DNA from: an uncultured Sphingomonadaceae bacterium | GTDB taxonomy: Bacteria; Pseudomonadota; Alphaproteobacteria; Sphingomonadales; Sphingomonadaceae | DNA: 64,000 bases | NCBI GenBank assembly: GCA_947504025.1 | Contig: CANNFX010000002.1 | Location: 248,001 to 312,000, forward strand | Direction of reading: 5' to 3' | Shown here: positions 52,400-62,197 of the stretch, piece by piece | Numbering within the stretch: the stretch's first letter is position 1 | How the letters are laid out: each line of letters starts with the position of its first letter | Notes under the pieces: generated by a model | Databases searched by the model: none | Seen by the model: the letters and a program-made list of their open reading frames with translations, nothing else | What the model was told of the DNA's origin: nothing | Program-made: the position numbers and the translations under genes

Positions 52400-52946
52400 G
52401 ATCCACTTCGTCCTCGGCCGCGCTGATACCGCTGCGGCAGTTTTCTATGAGGTCACGCGGGGCAAAGCTGGGGTTGATGATTACGCTTCCGGCACCCGGC
52501 AAGGTAGCTTCAACACTGCGGCGTCCGGTGAATACGTCGAGGTCCGGATCGGCGGCGTCAAGGGTGCCTTCCCAACGCCAACCCTTTCCGGTCCAGGTGC
52601 TGTCCATCTTCAACCGCGCGACTGTGCCATTACCCACAAGCGCAAACAGCGCCTTCGCATCGGCATCTGCGGGTGCGTAGCGAACTATCCGGATGAGCGG
52701 CGTTTCGGTTCTGATTCCTTCGCAGGACAGTCCAAGAATTGGCGATTTTCCGGGGTTGCCGTAAAGCAAACGCATCTCGCCCGCTCCAGCACCCCAGATG
52801 GAATTTTGGGTATCGGGTGAAGCGAGGGGTTTGGCCCCACCGGTGCCTGGATCGAGTAATTCGACGCGCTCGACATAGTCATCAGCGGCGGGCGGATTGC
52901 AGGCTGTAAGCAAGCCGAGCATTGTGAAAGCTGAGAATTTTTTCAC
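52353..52946 (-). CDS. hypothetical lipoprotein
   Basis: The 197-aa protein has a clear lipoprotein signal ([16 protein letters not shown], lipobox Cys16) and then a soluble, acidic domain with no family I recognise. Cysteines also occur in GLSCEG and ENCRSG, which may pair. I start at GTG 52946, which overlaps the uvrB stop by four bases (GTGA), so it is translationally coupled to uvrB. A GTG at 52955 is an alternative. Its end runs 47 bases into the convergent DsbD-like gene. Confidence 0.75.
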   Translation of the reverse strand: MKKFSAFTMLGLLTACNPPAADDYVERVELLDPGTGGAKPLASPDTQNSIWGAGAGEMRLLYGNPGKSPILGLSCEGIRTETPLIRIVRYAPADADAKALFALVGNGTVARLKMDSTWTGKGWRWEGTLDAADPDLDVFTGRRSVEATLPGAGSVIINPSFAPRDLIENCRSGISAAEDEVDPIGEDEVFPETASPD

Positions 52947-55129
52947 TTCTTCCACTTCCGCTGAGTCTGGCCGTAGCTCATCTTGCGAGTGCCGGGTTTG
53001 CCTTCGTTGCTCCGTCCGACAGGCCGTGCCTTTTGCTCGTCGCTGGGCAGACCAAGTTCGTCGGCCTGAAGCATGCGAATTTCGTCGCGCAACCGTCCGG
53101 CCTTCTCAAACTCGAGATCAGCTGCAGCTTCGCGCATGCGCTTTTCGAGATCTTCGATGTAGGAACGCAGGTTGTGGCCGACGAGATTGTTGCGCTCGTC
53201 ATCACCTGTGCTGACTGTAACGCTGTCCTGGCTCGCGGTGTGGGCAACAATATCCTGAATGTTCCGTTTGATCGTGGTCGGTGTGATGCCGTTTGCGACG
53301 TTATATTCATGCTGTTTTTCACGGCGGCGGTCGGTTTCGGCCATTGCGCGTTCCATGCTGCCGGTAATGCGGTCGGCATAGAGGATAACCTTGCCATCTA
53401 CATTACGCGCTGCGCGGCCGATAGTTTGGATCAGTGATGTTTCACTGCGCAGGAAACCTTCCTTATCGGCATCGAGAATGGCGACCAATCCGCATTCGGG
53501 AATGTCGAGCCCTTCGCGCAGAAGGTTGATGCCTACTAGCACGTCATAGACGCCGAGCCGTAGGTCGCGGATCAGTTCGATACGTTCGAGCGTTTCAACA
53601 TCGGAGTGCATATAGCGGACGCGCAGACCTGCCTCATGCATGAACTCTGTCAAATCTTCTGCCATCCGTTTCGTCAATGTGGTGACGAGAGTGCGGTAGC
53701 CTTTCTCGGCTGTCTGTTTGCACTGGTCGATGCAGTCTTGAACCTGATCTTCGACCGGTCGGATTTCCACCGGCGGATCGATCAGACCCGTGGGACGAAT
53801 GATCTGTTCAGCGAAGACACCGCCAGTCTGTTCCATTTCCCAAGTTCCGGGAGTTGCGCTGACGGCAAAGGTTTGCGGCCGCATTGCGTCCCATTCGTTG
53901 AAACGCAGCGGGCGGTTGTCGATACAGCTCGGCAGGCGGAATCCGTGCTCGGCCAGTGTCAGCTTGCGGCGGTGATCGCCCTTCGACATCGCACCGATCT
54001 GCGGCACAGTCTGGTGGCTTTCATCAACGAAGAGAAGCGCATTCTCAGGTAGATATTCGAACAATGTGGGTGGCGGTTCGCCGGGCAAGCGCCCGGTCAG
54101 GAAGCGCGAGTAATTCTCGATCCCGGCGCAAGAGCCGGTCGCGCCGATCATCTCAAGGTCGAAGTTCGTGCGCTGCTCCAGCCGTTGAGCCTCAAGCAGC
54201 AAACCTTCTTCTTCGAGCTCCTTGAGGCGCTCCTGTAGTTCGAATTTGATGGCCTCTGCAGCCTGTTTCATTGTGGGGCCGGGCGTTACGTAATGCGAGT
54301 TCGCATAGACGCGGACCTTTTCAAGGCTCGCGCCCTTTTTGCCGGTCAACGGGTCGAATTCGCTGATGTCTTCGATGTCATCACCGAAGAAGCTAATCCG
54401 CCACGCCATGTCTTCATAGTGGCTGGGAAATATCTCTAGATTGTCGCCCCGCACGCGGAATGTCCCGCGCTGAAATGCCGCATCGTTGCGTTTATATTGG
54501 AGCGCGACGAGTTTGCGGATCAACTCGCGTTGGTCTACCGAATCGTCTTTCTTCAAGTCGAAGATCATCGCCGAATAGGTCTCGACCGATCCGATGCCGT
54601 AAATGCACGAGACTGACGCCACGATGATCACATCATCGCGTTCGAGCAGCGAGCGGGTGGCCGAGTGACGCATCCGGTCGATGGCTTCGTTTACCGAGCT
54701 TTCCTTCTCGATATAGGTGTCGCTGCGCGGGACGTAGGCTTCGGGCTGGTAATAGTCGTAATAGCTGACGAAATATTCGACCGCATTGTTTGGAAAGAAG
54801 CTTTTGAACTCTCCATAAAGCTGCGCCGCGAGGATTTTGTTCGGGGCAAGGATCAGGGCAGGGCGCTGCAAGGTCTCGATCACCTTGGCCATGGTGAAGG
54901 TTTTGCCACTGCCGGTCACGCCTAGCAGAACCTGTGTTTGCTCATCTTCCTTGGCGCTGCCGACCAGTTCCTTAATTGCAGTTGGCTGGTCGCCGGCTGG
55001 TTCATATTCGCTGACCAATTCGAACCGTTTGCCCGGCATCGACTTTTCAGGCCTTACCGGCTTATGCGGGACAAATTGTTCTGAAGTGTCGGGTTCTTCT
55101 AACCCTCTGCGAATAACCAGCTCAGCCAT
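52943..55129 (-). CDS. uvrB: excinuclease ABC subunit B
   Basis: The 728-aa protein has the UvrB helicase motifs: [11 protein letters not shown] (Walker A, residues 70-80), the beta-hairpin region [28 protein letters not shown] (motif II), [11 protein letters not shown] and QTIGRAARN, and the C-terminal UVR coiled coil ([20 protein letters not shown]). It verifies DNA damage and hands it to UvrC in nucleotide excision repair. The ATG at 55129 (MAELVIRRG) is chosen; a further 28 in-frame residues upstream look unconserved. A short lipoprotein gene overlaps its stop. Confidence 0.96.
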   Translation of the reverse strand: MAELVIRRGLEEPDTSEQFVPHKPVRPEKSMPGKRFELVSEYEPAGDQPTAIKELVGSAKEDEQTQVLLGVTGSGKTFTMAKVIETLQRPALILAPNKILAAQLYGEFKSFFPNNAVEYFVSYYDYYQPEAYVPRSDTYIEKESSVNEAIDRMRHSATRSLLERDDVIIVASVSCIYGIGSVETYSAMIFDLKKDDSVDQRELIRKLVALQYKRNDAAFQRGTFRVRGDNLEIFPSHYEDMAWRISFFGDDIEDISEFDPLTGKKGASLEKVRVYANSHYVTPGPTMKQAAEAIKFELQERLKELEEEGLLLEAQRLEQRTNFDLEMIGATGSCAGIENYSRFLTGRLPGEPPPTLFEYLPENALLFVDESHQTVPQIGAMSKGDHRRKLTLAEHGFRLPSCIDNRPLRFNEWDAMRPQTFAVSATPGTWEMEQTGGVFAEQIIRPTGLIDPPVEIRPVEDQVQDCIDQCKQTAEKGYRTLVTTLTKRMAEDLTEFMHEAGLRVRYMHSDVETLERIELIRDLRLGVYDVLVGINLLREGLDIPECGLVAILDADKEGFLRSETSLIQTIGRAARNVDGKVILYADRITGSMERAMAETDRRREKQHEYNVANGITPTTIKRNIQDIVAHTASQDSVTVSTGDDERNNLVGHNLRSYIEDLEKRMREAAADLEFEKAGRLRDEIRMLQADELGLPSDEQKARPVGRSNEGKPGTRKMSYGQTQRKWKK

Positions 55130-55246
55130 GCGGGAACATATGGGGCACATTGGCAGCAATCGCAATGCGTGTTTGGACCAAAGATTGGCATTGTCTGCCT
55201 GCCTTGGTAGCAAGGGTGCAACGCTTATCAGATTGAAGGACTTTAA

Positions 55247-55819
55247 ATGCGCCCCATCATCGTGCCGCTTACCGCTCTCGCCCTGTCATCTGTGTTCGGC
55301 CTTTCCGCTTGCGGAGAGAGCGAACAATCGGAACCGGTCGCAGTGAATGACATCGTAGCTGAAGCGCAGAAGCTCAACAAACCCATGCCCGGCCAATATC
55401 GCAGCACTGCAAAGCTGCTTGAAATTGACGTGCCTGGCATGCCGGACAGCGTGGTCGAGCAGGTGAAGAAGCAGATGGCCAAAGCACAAAGCCAGACCAG
55501 CGAGCAATGCCTGACAAGCGCTGAAGTCGACGATGGCTGGGAAGATATGGTCAAGAATATGAACAATGCGACCGAAGGCGCGGACTGCCAATTCGACAAG
55601 TTCAAAGTCGATGATGGAAACCTTGATGCGCAGATGACCTGCAGCGCTGCCGCCGGAATTGCGGCCAAAATCGCAATGACAGGTACGATGGAACCGGAGA
55701 AGCAGGTGATGACTATGGTAGTCTCGCAGAGCGGCGGGCCGAGTAACATGAATATGAAGTTGGAAGTGACCAACGAGCGTGTCGGTAACTGCACAGGATC
55801 AGAAGCGGGCGCGGGTTGA
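55247..55819 (+). CDS. DUF3617-family lipoprotein
   Basis: The 190-aa product has a lipoprotein signal ([12 protein letters not shown]) and the DUF3617 pattern: a [19 protein letters not shown] opening strand, QCLTSAEV, a central [20 protein letters not shown] segment and closing [16 protein letters not shown]. Members are periplasmic proteins of unknown function that are common in sphingomonads. It is divergent from uvrB and precedes the hydrolase/ATP-grasp operon. Confidence 0.85.
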   Translation: MRPIIVPLTALALSSVFGLSACGESEQSEPVAVNDIVAEAQKLNKPMPGQYRSTAKLLEIDVPGMPDSVVEQVKKQMAKAQSQTSEQCLTSAEVDDGWEDMVKNMNNATEGADCQFDKFKVDDGNLDAQMTCSAAAGIAAKIAMTGTMEPEKQVMTMVVSQSGGPSNMNMKLEVTNERVGNCTGSEAGAG

Positions 55820-55861
55820 TCGTTTTCGGGATACATTGGCTGGCTAGCCCGTTAAACTCCT

Positions 55862-56653
55862 GTGATCAGGGCGGGCACGCTATTGCGTAACGAAGACAAA
55901 TCCGACGAAAACCGTCGCGGACGACAAGGAACCGCGCTGTCTGAACGGCTGGGCAAAAGCCTTTCGCCGGGTTCGGGCGGGCCACATATCAAGCATGTCG
56001 TCGGCGAGTTGTCGGCTCTGGCAGAACCGTTCCGCAGGATGGGTAGCGGTACTCTTGAAGTGAAGCAAAGCGCTCGACCAAGCCCGGTTATGCTACTGCC
56101 TGGCTTCGGTACGCATCCTATTCGCATGCGTTATATGGCCCGTAAGCTCGAAGAGGCTGGGCACCGTGCGGTTGATTGGGGAATGGGTTGGAACTTGGGC
56201 CCAACACCCGAAGTAATCGAAGAACTGCAAGGCAATATACGCGCCTTTCACAACGAATGCGGTGAACGGGTTGCGTTAGTCGGCTGGAGCCTTGGCGGAC
56301 TTTTTGCCCGAGAGATGGCTAAGCGCGAGCCCGACGCGGTTTCGCTGGTCGTGACGATGGGTTCTCCGTTCTCAGGTGATCCACGCGACAACAATGCGTG
56401 GCGTGCCTATGAATTGATCGCTGGCCATTCGGTCGAGGAGGCGCCCATGCGAGGGACAATGGCAGAAAAACCGCCTGTGCCGACGGTGGCCCTGTGGTCT
56501 GCCCGTGATGGGATCGTCGCACCGCGTAGTGCTTGCGGAAACCCGTTTGAACGGGACCGAGCAGAGGCGCTTCGTTGTACCCACCTCGGCTTTGCCAATT
56601 CTGGCGAGGCCATCGAAGCGGTACTACGTGCGCTGGAAAAGGACGCTCTATGA
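55862..56653 (+). CDS. alpha/beta hydrolase
   Basis: The 263-aa protein has an alpha/beta-hydrolase core from about residue 74. It shows LLPGFGTHP as the oxyanion region, the nucleophile elbow GWSLGG (Ser143), and candidate acid and histidine residues in WSARDGIV and CTHLGF. The N-terminal 70 residues are hydrophilic and lack a signal. The start GTG 55862 has no clear ribosome-binding site and is uncertain. Its stop overlaps the ATP-grasp start (ATGA, 56650-56653), so it is coupled to the Anbu operon, where it may be an esterase acting on the same product. Confidence 0.82.
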   Translation: MIRAGTLLRNEDKSDENRRGRQGTALSERLGKSLSPGSGGPHIKHVVGELSALAEPFRRMGSGTLEVKQSARPSPVMLLPGFGTHPIRMRYMARKLEEAGHRAVDWGMGWNLGPTPEVIEELQGNIRAFHNECGERVALVGWSLGGLFAREMAKREPDAVSLVVTMGSPFSGDPRDNNAWRAYELIAGHSVEEAPMRGTMAEKPPVPTVALWSARDGIVAPRSACGNPFERDRAEALRCTHLGFANSGEAIEAVLRALEKDAL

Positions 56654-58083
56654 GCGACCATATGTTTGACGAAATGTACGGCACCACAGAGCCCGGAAAG
56701 GGTGAAATACGCGGTGCCTATTCCGGTTATTGCGAATGGCTAGACGAACAGGAGCCTGAATATCTTCGCCGCAAGCAACGCGATGCGGATCGCGAGTTTC
56801 GCCGGACTGGAATCACGTTCAACGTTTATGGCGAGGACGATGCAGAAGAACGACTTATCCCGTTCGACACTGTGCCGCGTATCATAACCGGCAGTGAATG
56901 GCGGCGGCTCTCAAAGGGTATTGAACAGCGAGTGCGGGCCCTCAACGCCTTCATGCACGACCTATATCATCGGCAGGAAATCATCCGCTCGGGCCGTCTG
57001 CCGCAGCGTCTGTTCCGCGATAATGTCGCTTGGCTGCCGCATATGGTCGGCTTCACGCCGCCGGGCGGGGTTTACACGCACATCGTAGGGATCGATTTGG
57101 TCCGCACTGGCCCTGATGAATTCATGGTGCTGGAAGACAATGCACGAACGCCGTCGGGCGTCAGCTATATGCTGGAAAACCGTGAGACGATGATGGCGAT
57201 GTTCCCTGATTTGTTTACGCAGGTTCAGGTCCGGCCGGTTGCCAATTACCCGCGCCGTTTAGCCAAAAGCCTTGCCGCATGCGCGCCACCTGCCGCGTCG
57301 GACAAACCGGTCGTCGCCGTCCTGACTCCTGGTATTTATAACAGTGCCTATTTCGAACATGCTTTCCTTGCCGACCAGATGGGTGCGGAACTGGTCGAGG
57401 GTAGCGATCTGCGGGTGATCGATGGCCGCGTCGCCATGCGGACCACGCGCGGTTACGAGCCAATTGATGTGATCTACCGCCGCGTGGATGATGACTATCT
57501 TGATCCGCTGACTTTCAATCCAAACTCGGTGCTCGGTATTCCGGGCATCATGGACGTCTACCGTGCGGGGGGCGTCACCATCGCCAATGCACCCGGCACC
57601 GGTATTTCGGACGATAAGGCGATCTACAGCTTTATGTCGGAAATCGTCGAATTCTACACCGGCGAGAAACCGCTGTTGCCCAATGTTGAAACATGGCGCT
57701 GTGCGGAAGCGGACAGCCTCAAATATGTGCTCGATAATCTGGCGGAGCTAGTGGTGAAGGAAGTCCACGGATCAGGCGGTTACGGCATGTTGATCGGGCC
57801 GACTTCCTCGAAGAAAGAAATCAGTACATTCCGTCGAAAACTGGAAGCTAATCCGGAAAATTATATCGCTCAACCGACGTTGTCGCTTTCGACTGTACCG
57901 ATCTTCCAGAAGAGTGGACTTGCGCCGCGTCACGTCGACTTGAGGCCCTATGTGTTAGTGTCGCCCGACGGCGTCGATATCACACCCGGCGGGCTGACGC
58001 GCGTCGCGATGAAGAAGGGATCGCTCGTTGTAAACTCCAGCCAAGGCGGCGGCACCAAGGATACTTGGGTGCTGGACGACTGA
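56650..58083 (+). CDS. circularly permuted ATP-grasp protein (type 2)
   Basis: The 477-aa protein belongs to the circularly permuted ATP-grasp type 2 family (DUF404/DUF407). It has the family's RAYSGYCEWL-like opening, GSEWRRLSKGIEQRVRALNAF, EDNARTPSGVSYMLENR, VKEVHGSGGYGMLIGP and the closing GGLTRVAMKKGSLVVNSSQGGGTKDTWVL. ATP-grasp enzymes join a carboxylate to an amine or thiol using ATP; this family is predicted to form peptide-like bonds. The ATG overlaps the hydrolase stop, and the alpha-E gene starts on its own stop (TGATG). Confidence 0.93.
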   Translation: MSDHMFDEMYGTTEPGKGEIRGAYSGYCEWLDEQEPEYLRRKQRDADREFRRTGITFNVYGEDDAEERLIPFDTVPRIITGSEWRRLSKGIEQRVRALNAFMHDLYHRQEIIRSGRLPQRLFRDNVAWLPHMVGFTPPGGVYTHIVGIDLVRTGPDEFMVLEDNARTPSGVSYMLENRETMMAMFPDLFTQVQVRPVANYPRRLAKSLAACAPPAASDKPVVAVLTPGIYNSAYFEHAFLADQMGAELVEGSDLRVIDGRVAMRTTRGYEPIDVIYRRVDDDYLDPLTFNPNSVLGIPGIMDVYRAGGVTIANAPGTGISDDKAIYSFMSEIVEFYTGEKPLLPNVETWRCAEADSLKYVLDNLAELVVKEVHGSGGYGMLIGPTSSKKEISTFRRKLEANPENYIAQPTLSLSTVPIFQKSGLAPRHVDLRPYVLVSPDGVDITPGGLTRVAMKKGSLVVNSSQGGGTKDTWVLDD

Positions 58084-59027
58084 TGTTAGGTCGCACAGCA
58101 CATGGCATCCACTGGATGTTCCGCTATCTCGAGCGCGCCGAAAATACGGTACGTTTGCTCGATGCCGGCTTCCACATGGCGCTCACCCGCGATCTGGTGA
58201 CGTCGGAGGAAGAATGGCGTTCGGTCATTCAAACCGCCGGACTGAAGGCTGATTACGAGAAAGCGAACGCCACCTATTCCGGCATTCAGGTGTGGAATTT
58301 CGTACTACGCGACAAAGCAAATCCGCTTAGCGTAATGGACATGATCGACAATTGTCGCACCAATGCGCGGTTGGCACGCAATGCGATCAGTGAAGAACTT
58401 TGGGAAGGGCTCAACGTAGCCTGGATGGAAATCAAAGAACTGTTTTCACGGCCTATTAGCCAACGCAATCTGGGCGATGCGTTGGCACTAGTGCGAAATG
58501 CAGGCACCTTGGTCCAAGGTTCACTAGAGGGTACGATGTTGCGCGATGAAGGCTACGCCTTTGCCCGCGCAGGCACGTTCATCGAGCGCGCAGACAACAC
58601 GGCACGCATTCTCGACATCAAATATTACCTGCTCCTGCCATCACTGGCACATGTCGGATCGAGCCTTGATACGGGGCAGTGGGACACGGTCCTGCGCTCG
58701 GTTTCGGGTGATCGCGCTTATCGTTTCCTCAATGCGGCACGGATAGATTCACGCGGCATCATGGAATTCCTGATTTTGGACGATCGCTTCCCGCGTAGCT
58801 TGGCCTTCTGTTATTCGGAATTGCAGGACAATCTGGCAGAATTGGCTCGGCTCCACGGCGCAGAGGGTGAATGCAGCGCACTGATGCGTGACGCGGGCCA
58901 GAAATTGTCCGAGACCTCGATCGAGGACATTCTCGACACTGGCCTGCACGATTTTCTGTTAGGTTTTATCGCGCAAAACAGCGCGATCGCTGGAGCCTTT
59001 GCCGAAGATTACCGGTTTGTGAGCTGA
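58083..59027 (+). CDS. alpha-E domain protein (DUF403)
   Basis: The 314-aa all-helical protein begins MLGRTAHGIHWMFRYLERAENTVRLLD, the alpha-E hallmark, and contains GYAFARAGTFIERADNTARILDIKYY, an internal repeat of that pattern. The function is unknown, but it is nearly always encoded with the permuted ATP-grasp and transglutaminase proteins. ATG 58083 overlaps the previous stop by one base. The transglutaminase gene follows after 14 bases with GAGGAG upstream. Confidence 0.93.
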   Translation: MLGRTAHGIHWMFRYLERAENTVRLLDAGFHMALTRDLVTSEEEWRSVIQTAGLKADYEKANATYSGIQVWNFVLRDKANPLSVMDMIDNCRTNARLARNAISEELWEGLNVAWMEIKELFSRPISQRNLGDALALVRNAGTLVQGSLEGTMLRDEGYAFARAGTFIERADNTARILDIKYYLLLPSLAHVGSSLDTGQWDTVLRSVSGDRAYRFLNAARIDSRGIMEFLILDDRFPRSLAFCYSELQDNLAELARLHGAEGECSALMRDAGQKLSETSIEDILDTGLHDFLLGFIAQNSAIAGAFAEDYRFVS

Positions 59028-59041
59028 GGAGAGAAACAGAC

Positions 59042-59857
59042 ATGCGCCTCTCCATAAAACACACCACTCGCTACAAGTTTGATTCGCCGGTGATTCATGC
59101 GCTCCAGAGACTGCGACTGACGCCAAAGAGCACCCAAGGTCAGCAAATCGCCGACTGGACGATGCGATATGAAAACGCCGTGCCCGAGCTGGAATATGAG
59201 GATCAGCATTTCAACACCGTCACGCTGATCTCGATCGAACCCGGCGTGCGTGAAGTCGTGATTGCCTGCGAAGGAACGGTCGACACGGAAGACAATGCCG
59301 GGGTGATCGGCAAACATTCGGGTCATATGCCGCTATGGAGCTTTCTTGCGCAGACTGACCTCACCAAGCCTGGCCCGAAGATGAAGACAATGATCGCCCA
59401 GTTGAGCAAGAACGAAGCTGATCCTGTGGCCCGACTTCATGCGCTGTCCGCTGCGATCCGGGAAAATGTTGAATATAAAACGGGTGCAACAGGACCGAAT
59501 ACGACGGGCGAAGAAGCAGTCGCAGGCGGAGAGGGTGTTTGCCAGGATCACGCTCATATCTTCCTCGGCGCGGCACGTGCGATGGATATTCCGGCACGCT
59601 ATGTTAGCGGTTATCTGATGATGAACGATCGGATTGATCAAGAGGCGACGCATGCCTGGGCGGAAGCTCATATGGAAGGGCTGGGCTGGGTAGGGTTCGA
59701 TATTTCGAATGGTATCAGCCCTGATCCACGCTATGTACGCGTCGCTACGGGACGCGATTACAGGGATGCCGCCCCGATAACAGGAATTAGCTACGGAACA
59801 GTGCGCGAAGATCTCTTCGTGGAAGTCTCCGTTGAGCAACAACAAACGGAACAGTAA
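59042..59857 (+). CDS. transglutaminase-like cysteine protease/peptidase
   Basis: The 271-aa protein has the N-terminal strand domain that precedes bacterial transglutaminase-like cores (MRLSIKHTTRYKFDSPV). The catalytic triad is Cys167 in GEGVCQDHAH, His204 in ATHAWAEAH and Asp220 in WVGFDISNG. Members of this operon type are predicted to cleave or transfer amide bonds in the product of the ATP-grasp ligase. No signal peptide is present. It is three bases from the downstream Anbu gene. Confidence 0.92.
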   Translation: MRLSIKHTTRYKFDSPVIHALQRLRLTPKSTQGQQIADWTMRYENAVPELEYEDQHFNTVTLISIEPGVREVVIACEGTVDTEDNAGVIGKHSGHMPLWSFLAQTDLTKPGPKMKTMIAQLSKNEADPVARLHALSAAIRENVEYKTGATGPNTTGEEAVAGGEGVCQDHAHIFLGAARAMDIPARYVSGYLMMNDRIDQEATHAWAEAHMEGLGWVGFDISNGISPDPRYVRVATGRDYRDAAPITGISYGTVREDLFVEVSVEQQQTEQ

Positions 59858-59860
59858 ACG

Positions 59861-60607
59861 ATGACATATTGTGTAGGGATGATGGTCGATAAGGGCCTTG
59901 TCCTGATGAGCGATACCCGGACAAATTCCGGGGTCGATAACATTTCCGTATTCCCGAAGATGTTTCATTGGCAGGTGCCGGGAGAAAGAATGTTAGCGGT
60001 TATGACCGCGGGCAACCTCGCAACGACACAAGCGGTTATCAGTTTGCTGGAAGAGCGCACCAAGGCGCCTGACGATCGCGACAATGCGCTGCTCAAAGCG
60101 CCAACAATGTTTCAGGTCGCGACTGAAATTGGCAAATTGTTGCGTGAAGTTATCGAGCAGCGTCAGGCTGCCAACGGCGCACGCGGCAAGGGGCGCTTTA
60201 CTGCCACGATCATTCTGGCTGGCCAGATTGAAGGAATGGAACCGCGCTTGTTCATGATCTATCCGGAGGGCAATTTTATCGAGGCGAGCCTCGACACGCC
60301 ATTCTTTCAGATCGGTGAAACAAAATATGGTCGTCCTATTATTCTGCGCGGCTATGACCGGGGTATGAGCTTCGAAGATGCGGTTAAGCTACTCATGGTC
60401 TCGTTCGATTCCACACTGAAGGCAAATTTGTCAGTCGGCATGCCGCTGGATCTCATGGTGATCGAGAAGGGCGACTTTGCGCCAACGCATGAACGCCGGA
60501 TCACGCAAGGCGACGAGTATTTCCAATCTGTCTCGTCCAGTTGGGGCGATGCATTGCGTAAGACGTTTTATTCCTTGCCTGATTATTCGTTTTCAAAGGG
60601 GGAATAG
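59861..60607 (+). CDS. Anbu-type proteasome-like peptidase
   Basis: The 248-aa protein matches the ancestral beta-subunit (Anbu) family of Ntn hydrolases. It starts MTYCVGMMVDKGLVLMSDTRTNSGVDNIS, with Thr2 as candidate nucleophile after Met removal, and includes TATIILAGQIEGMEPRLFMIYPEGN and GRPIILRGYDRGMSFEDAVKLLMVSFDSTLKANLSVG. Anbu proteins form open helical or ring assemblies. They occur with ATP-grasp, alpha-E and transglutaminase proteins, as here, implying a self-contained peptide synthesis and degradation system. Confidence 0.92.
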   Translation: MTYCVGMMVDKGLVLMSDTRTNSGVDNISVFPKMFHWQVPGERMLAVMTAGNLATTQAVISLLEERTKAPDDRDNALLKAPTMFQVATEIGKLLREVIEQRQAANGARGKGRFTATIILAGQIEGMEPRLFMIYPEGNFIEASLDTPFFQIGETKYGRPIILRGYDRGMSFEDAVKLLMVSFDSTLKANLSVGMPLDLMVIEKGDFAPTHERRITQGDEYFQSVSSSWGDALRKTFYSLPDYSFSKGE

Positions 60608-60640
60608 CCCCTAGGGGCTGCCCTCTAAGGCGTTTTCCTA
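60606..60640 (+). terminator. palindrome and candidate terminator after Anbu operon
   Basis: AGCCCCTAGGGGCT (60606-60619), a perfect 14-bp palindrome, begins within the Anbu stop codon. It is followed by a second small GCC/GGC hairpin and GTTTTCC. This could end the operon, but the U-tract is short. Confidence 0.45.
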
Positions 60641-60775
60641 AGCAAATTTCCGTGGGTCCGATCCATTTTGGATGTAATCCCATGGGTCGCTTTTCCACTT
60701 GGGTTACGTTCGACTACCTATAGAAAACAGGCTGTTAACTATCGGAAACGGCTTAGTTGTGACGTGCGCGATTGT

Positions 60776-60797
60776 CCGTAAGGCGCCAGCTTTACGG
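60776..60797. promoter_or_regulatory. inverted repeat directly before LuxR-type gene start
   Basis: CCGTAA (60776-60781) and TTACGG (60792-60797) form a perfect dyad separated by ten bases that contain GGCGCC. It ends two bases before the start codon at 60800. It could be an operator for autoregulation or an RNA hairpin covering the ribosome-binding area, where no standard site is visible. Confidence 0.4.
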
Positions 60798-60799
60798 CC

Positions 60800-61429
60800 A
60801 TGGAACAACGCATCACACTTCACATCATCGATCCGTCCTCCCGCAACAGGGCGGAGATATCCCGCATTGCATTTGCGCTCGGCCACCATGCTGAAGTTTA
60901 TGCCGATTTGCATGAGCTGACCCGGCATCCGCCCAGAGACGGTATCATCATTGTCAGAGACAATGAGACAAGCATAGAACAAACTCTTGGTGATCTTTCC
61001 GATGTCGGGATCTGGCTACCGGTGGTCGGAACGAATGAAGAGCTATCAGCCCGCCGGATCGTGGCGGCTATCAAAGCAGGCGCACTTGATTATCTACCAC
61101 TACCGATCGCTGCGGAACGGTTGGAAGCAACACTGGTCAGGATTGCACAGGAGGCAACATTTCAGGCTGATATGCGCCGCCGAATGATGGATGCGCGTAA
61201 CCGGATCGACAACCTTTCAGGACGTGAACGTGAAGTCTTAGACTGGTTGACCGAAGGTAGCAGCAATAAGGATATCGCCCGAGCCTTGGAAATCAGCCCC
61301 CGCACGGTGGAAATTCACCGCTCCAATATGATGACTAAGCTAGGGGCCAAACATGCTGCGCAGGCTGTACGATTGCGGCTAGAGGCCAAGATTGAAAGTC
61401 CCACGATGGAAATCCAGCAGTTGGCCTGA
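60800..61429 (+). CDS. LuxR/FixJ-type regulator with degenerate receiver domain
   Basis: The 209-aa protein has an N-terminal receiver-like domain (about 1-115) and a C-terminal LuxR-type helix-turn-helix (LSGREREVLDWLTEGSSNKDIARALEISPRTVEIHRSNMM). The receiver lacks key phosphorylation residues: the acceptor position after the third strand appears to be Val52 (GIIIVRD), and the conserved Lys before Pro is Leu101 (YLPLP). It should therefore bind DNA without classical phosphorylation. A linker helix of the FixJ type joins the domains. No histidine kinase gene is adjacent. Confidence 0.88.
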   Translation: MEQRITLHIIDPSSRNRAEISRIAFALGHHAEVYADLHELTRHPPRDGIIIVRDNETSIEQTLGDLSDVGIWLPVVGTNEELSARRIVAAIKAGALDYLPLPIAAERLEATLVRIAQEATFQADMRRRMMDARNRIDNLSGREREVLDWLTEGSSNKDIARALEISPRTVEIHRSNMMTKLGAKHAAQAVRLRLEAKIESPTMEIQQLA

Positions 61430-62095
61430 TTAACGGCAAAAACTTCCGTCACCACGCTCCAGGTGAAAATGGTCGCGATGGGCAGAATTATAGTCCGGTC
61501 CCAGCACGGTACCAAAGCGTTTGCAGGCGCTTTTATGGACAGTTCGCAGAAACTCTCGCTCGCGGGGGTCGGACGATTTCCATCCGTTTGAAAGAGAGAT
61601 TCGGCGGCCATCTTTGAGAACGAAGGCTGCCACATCGACAGCATCTGCAGTTGAATGGGCTGACCGGCGCCCCGTGCCTGCAACATTGCGGCAGGAATAA
61701 CTGCCCATTGTTTCTATTCGCTCGATCGGGCTACCCAATATCTGGCGGGCCGCACGATCAACACCGAAGCGCGACCACGCAGCAAAAGTGTTGGCGACCG
61801 GGCATGAGATAGTGCCGAGATTAGTAACTTCGAATTGCGAACGGTCGCCGCGCATGGCGTTCAAGCTAACCGTGTTTTTGGTTGAACAACCTTTGCCGCC
61901 ATATCCGTCTGCCTTGGCGACGAAGCGTGCACCAGTAGCATTTAATTTCCCGAGACATTGCCGGGCAACTGATGTGGTTGCGACCGACCTTGCGCTGCTT
62001 GTGCGCGGTTTCTCTGGCTCGCTCTTAACACCGGGCAGCATACTGCACGCGCCGAGTAGAGCGACAGGAGCAAGAAGGGTAAATATCCGTAACAC
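61430..62095 (-). CDS. extensin-like C-terminal domain lipoprotein (M15-like fold)
   Basis: The protein has the bacterial extensin-like C-terminal domain (PF06904 type), with metal-site motifs SAHSTADAVDVAAF and HRDHFHLERGDG resembling the D-Ala-D-Ala carboxypeptidase VanY/M15 fold, and paired cysteines. The start GTG 62095 gives a compact lipoprotein signal (LRIFTLLAPVALLGAC) and a 221-aa product. An upstream ATG at 62197 would add 34 residues without a good ribosome-binding site. Role is probably peptidoglycan-related and periplasmic; no enzymatic activity is certain. The stop lies next to that of the convergent LuxR-type gene. Confidence 0.8.
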   Translation of the reverse strand: MLRIFTLLAPVALLGACSMLPGVKSEPEKPRTSSARSVATTSVARQCLGKLNATGARFVAKADGYGGKGCSTKNTVSLNAMRGDRSQFEVTNLGTISCPVANTFAAWSRFGVDRAARQILGSPIERIETMGSYSCRNVAGTGRRSAHSTADAVDVAAFVLKDGRRISLSNGWKSSDPREREFLRTVHKSACKRFGTVLGPDYNSAHRDHFHLERGDGSFCR

Positions 62096-62197
62096 ACCGT
62101 GTTTTTGCCTGATTGTGGTTAACCAAACGCTAACTCGCAATCCTCCGTCTGGGTAATTATCAGCCGGAGTATGCCTTCCACGGAAATACGAATGCAC

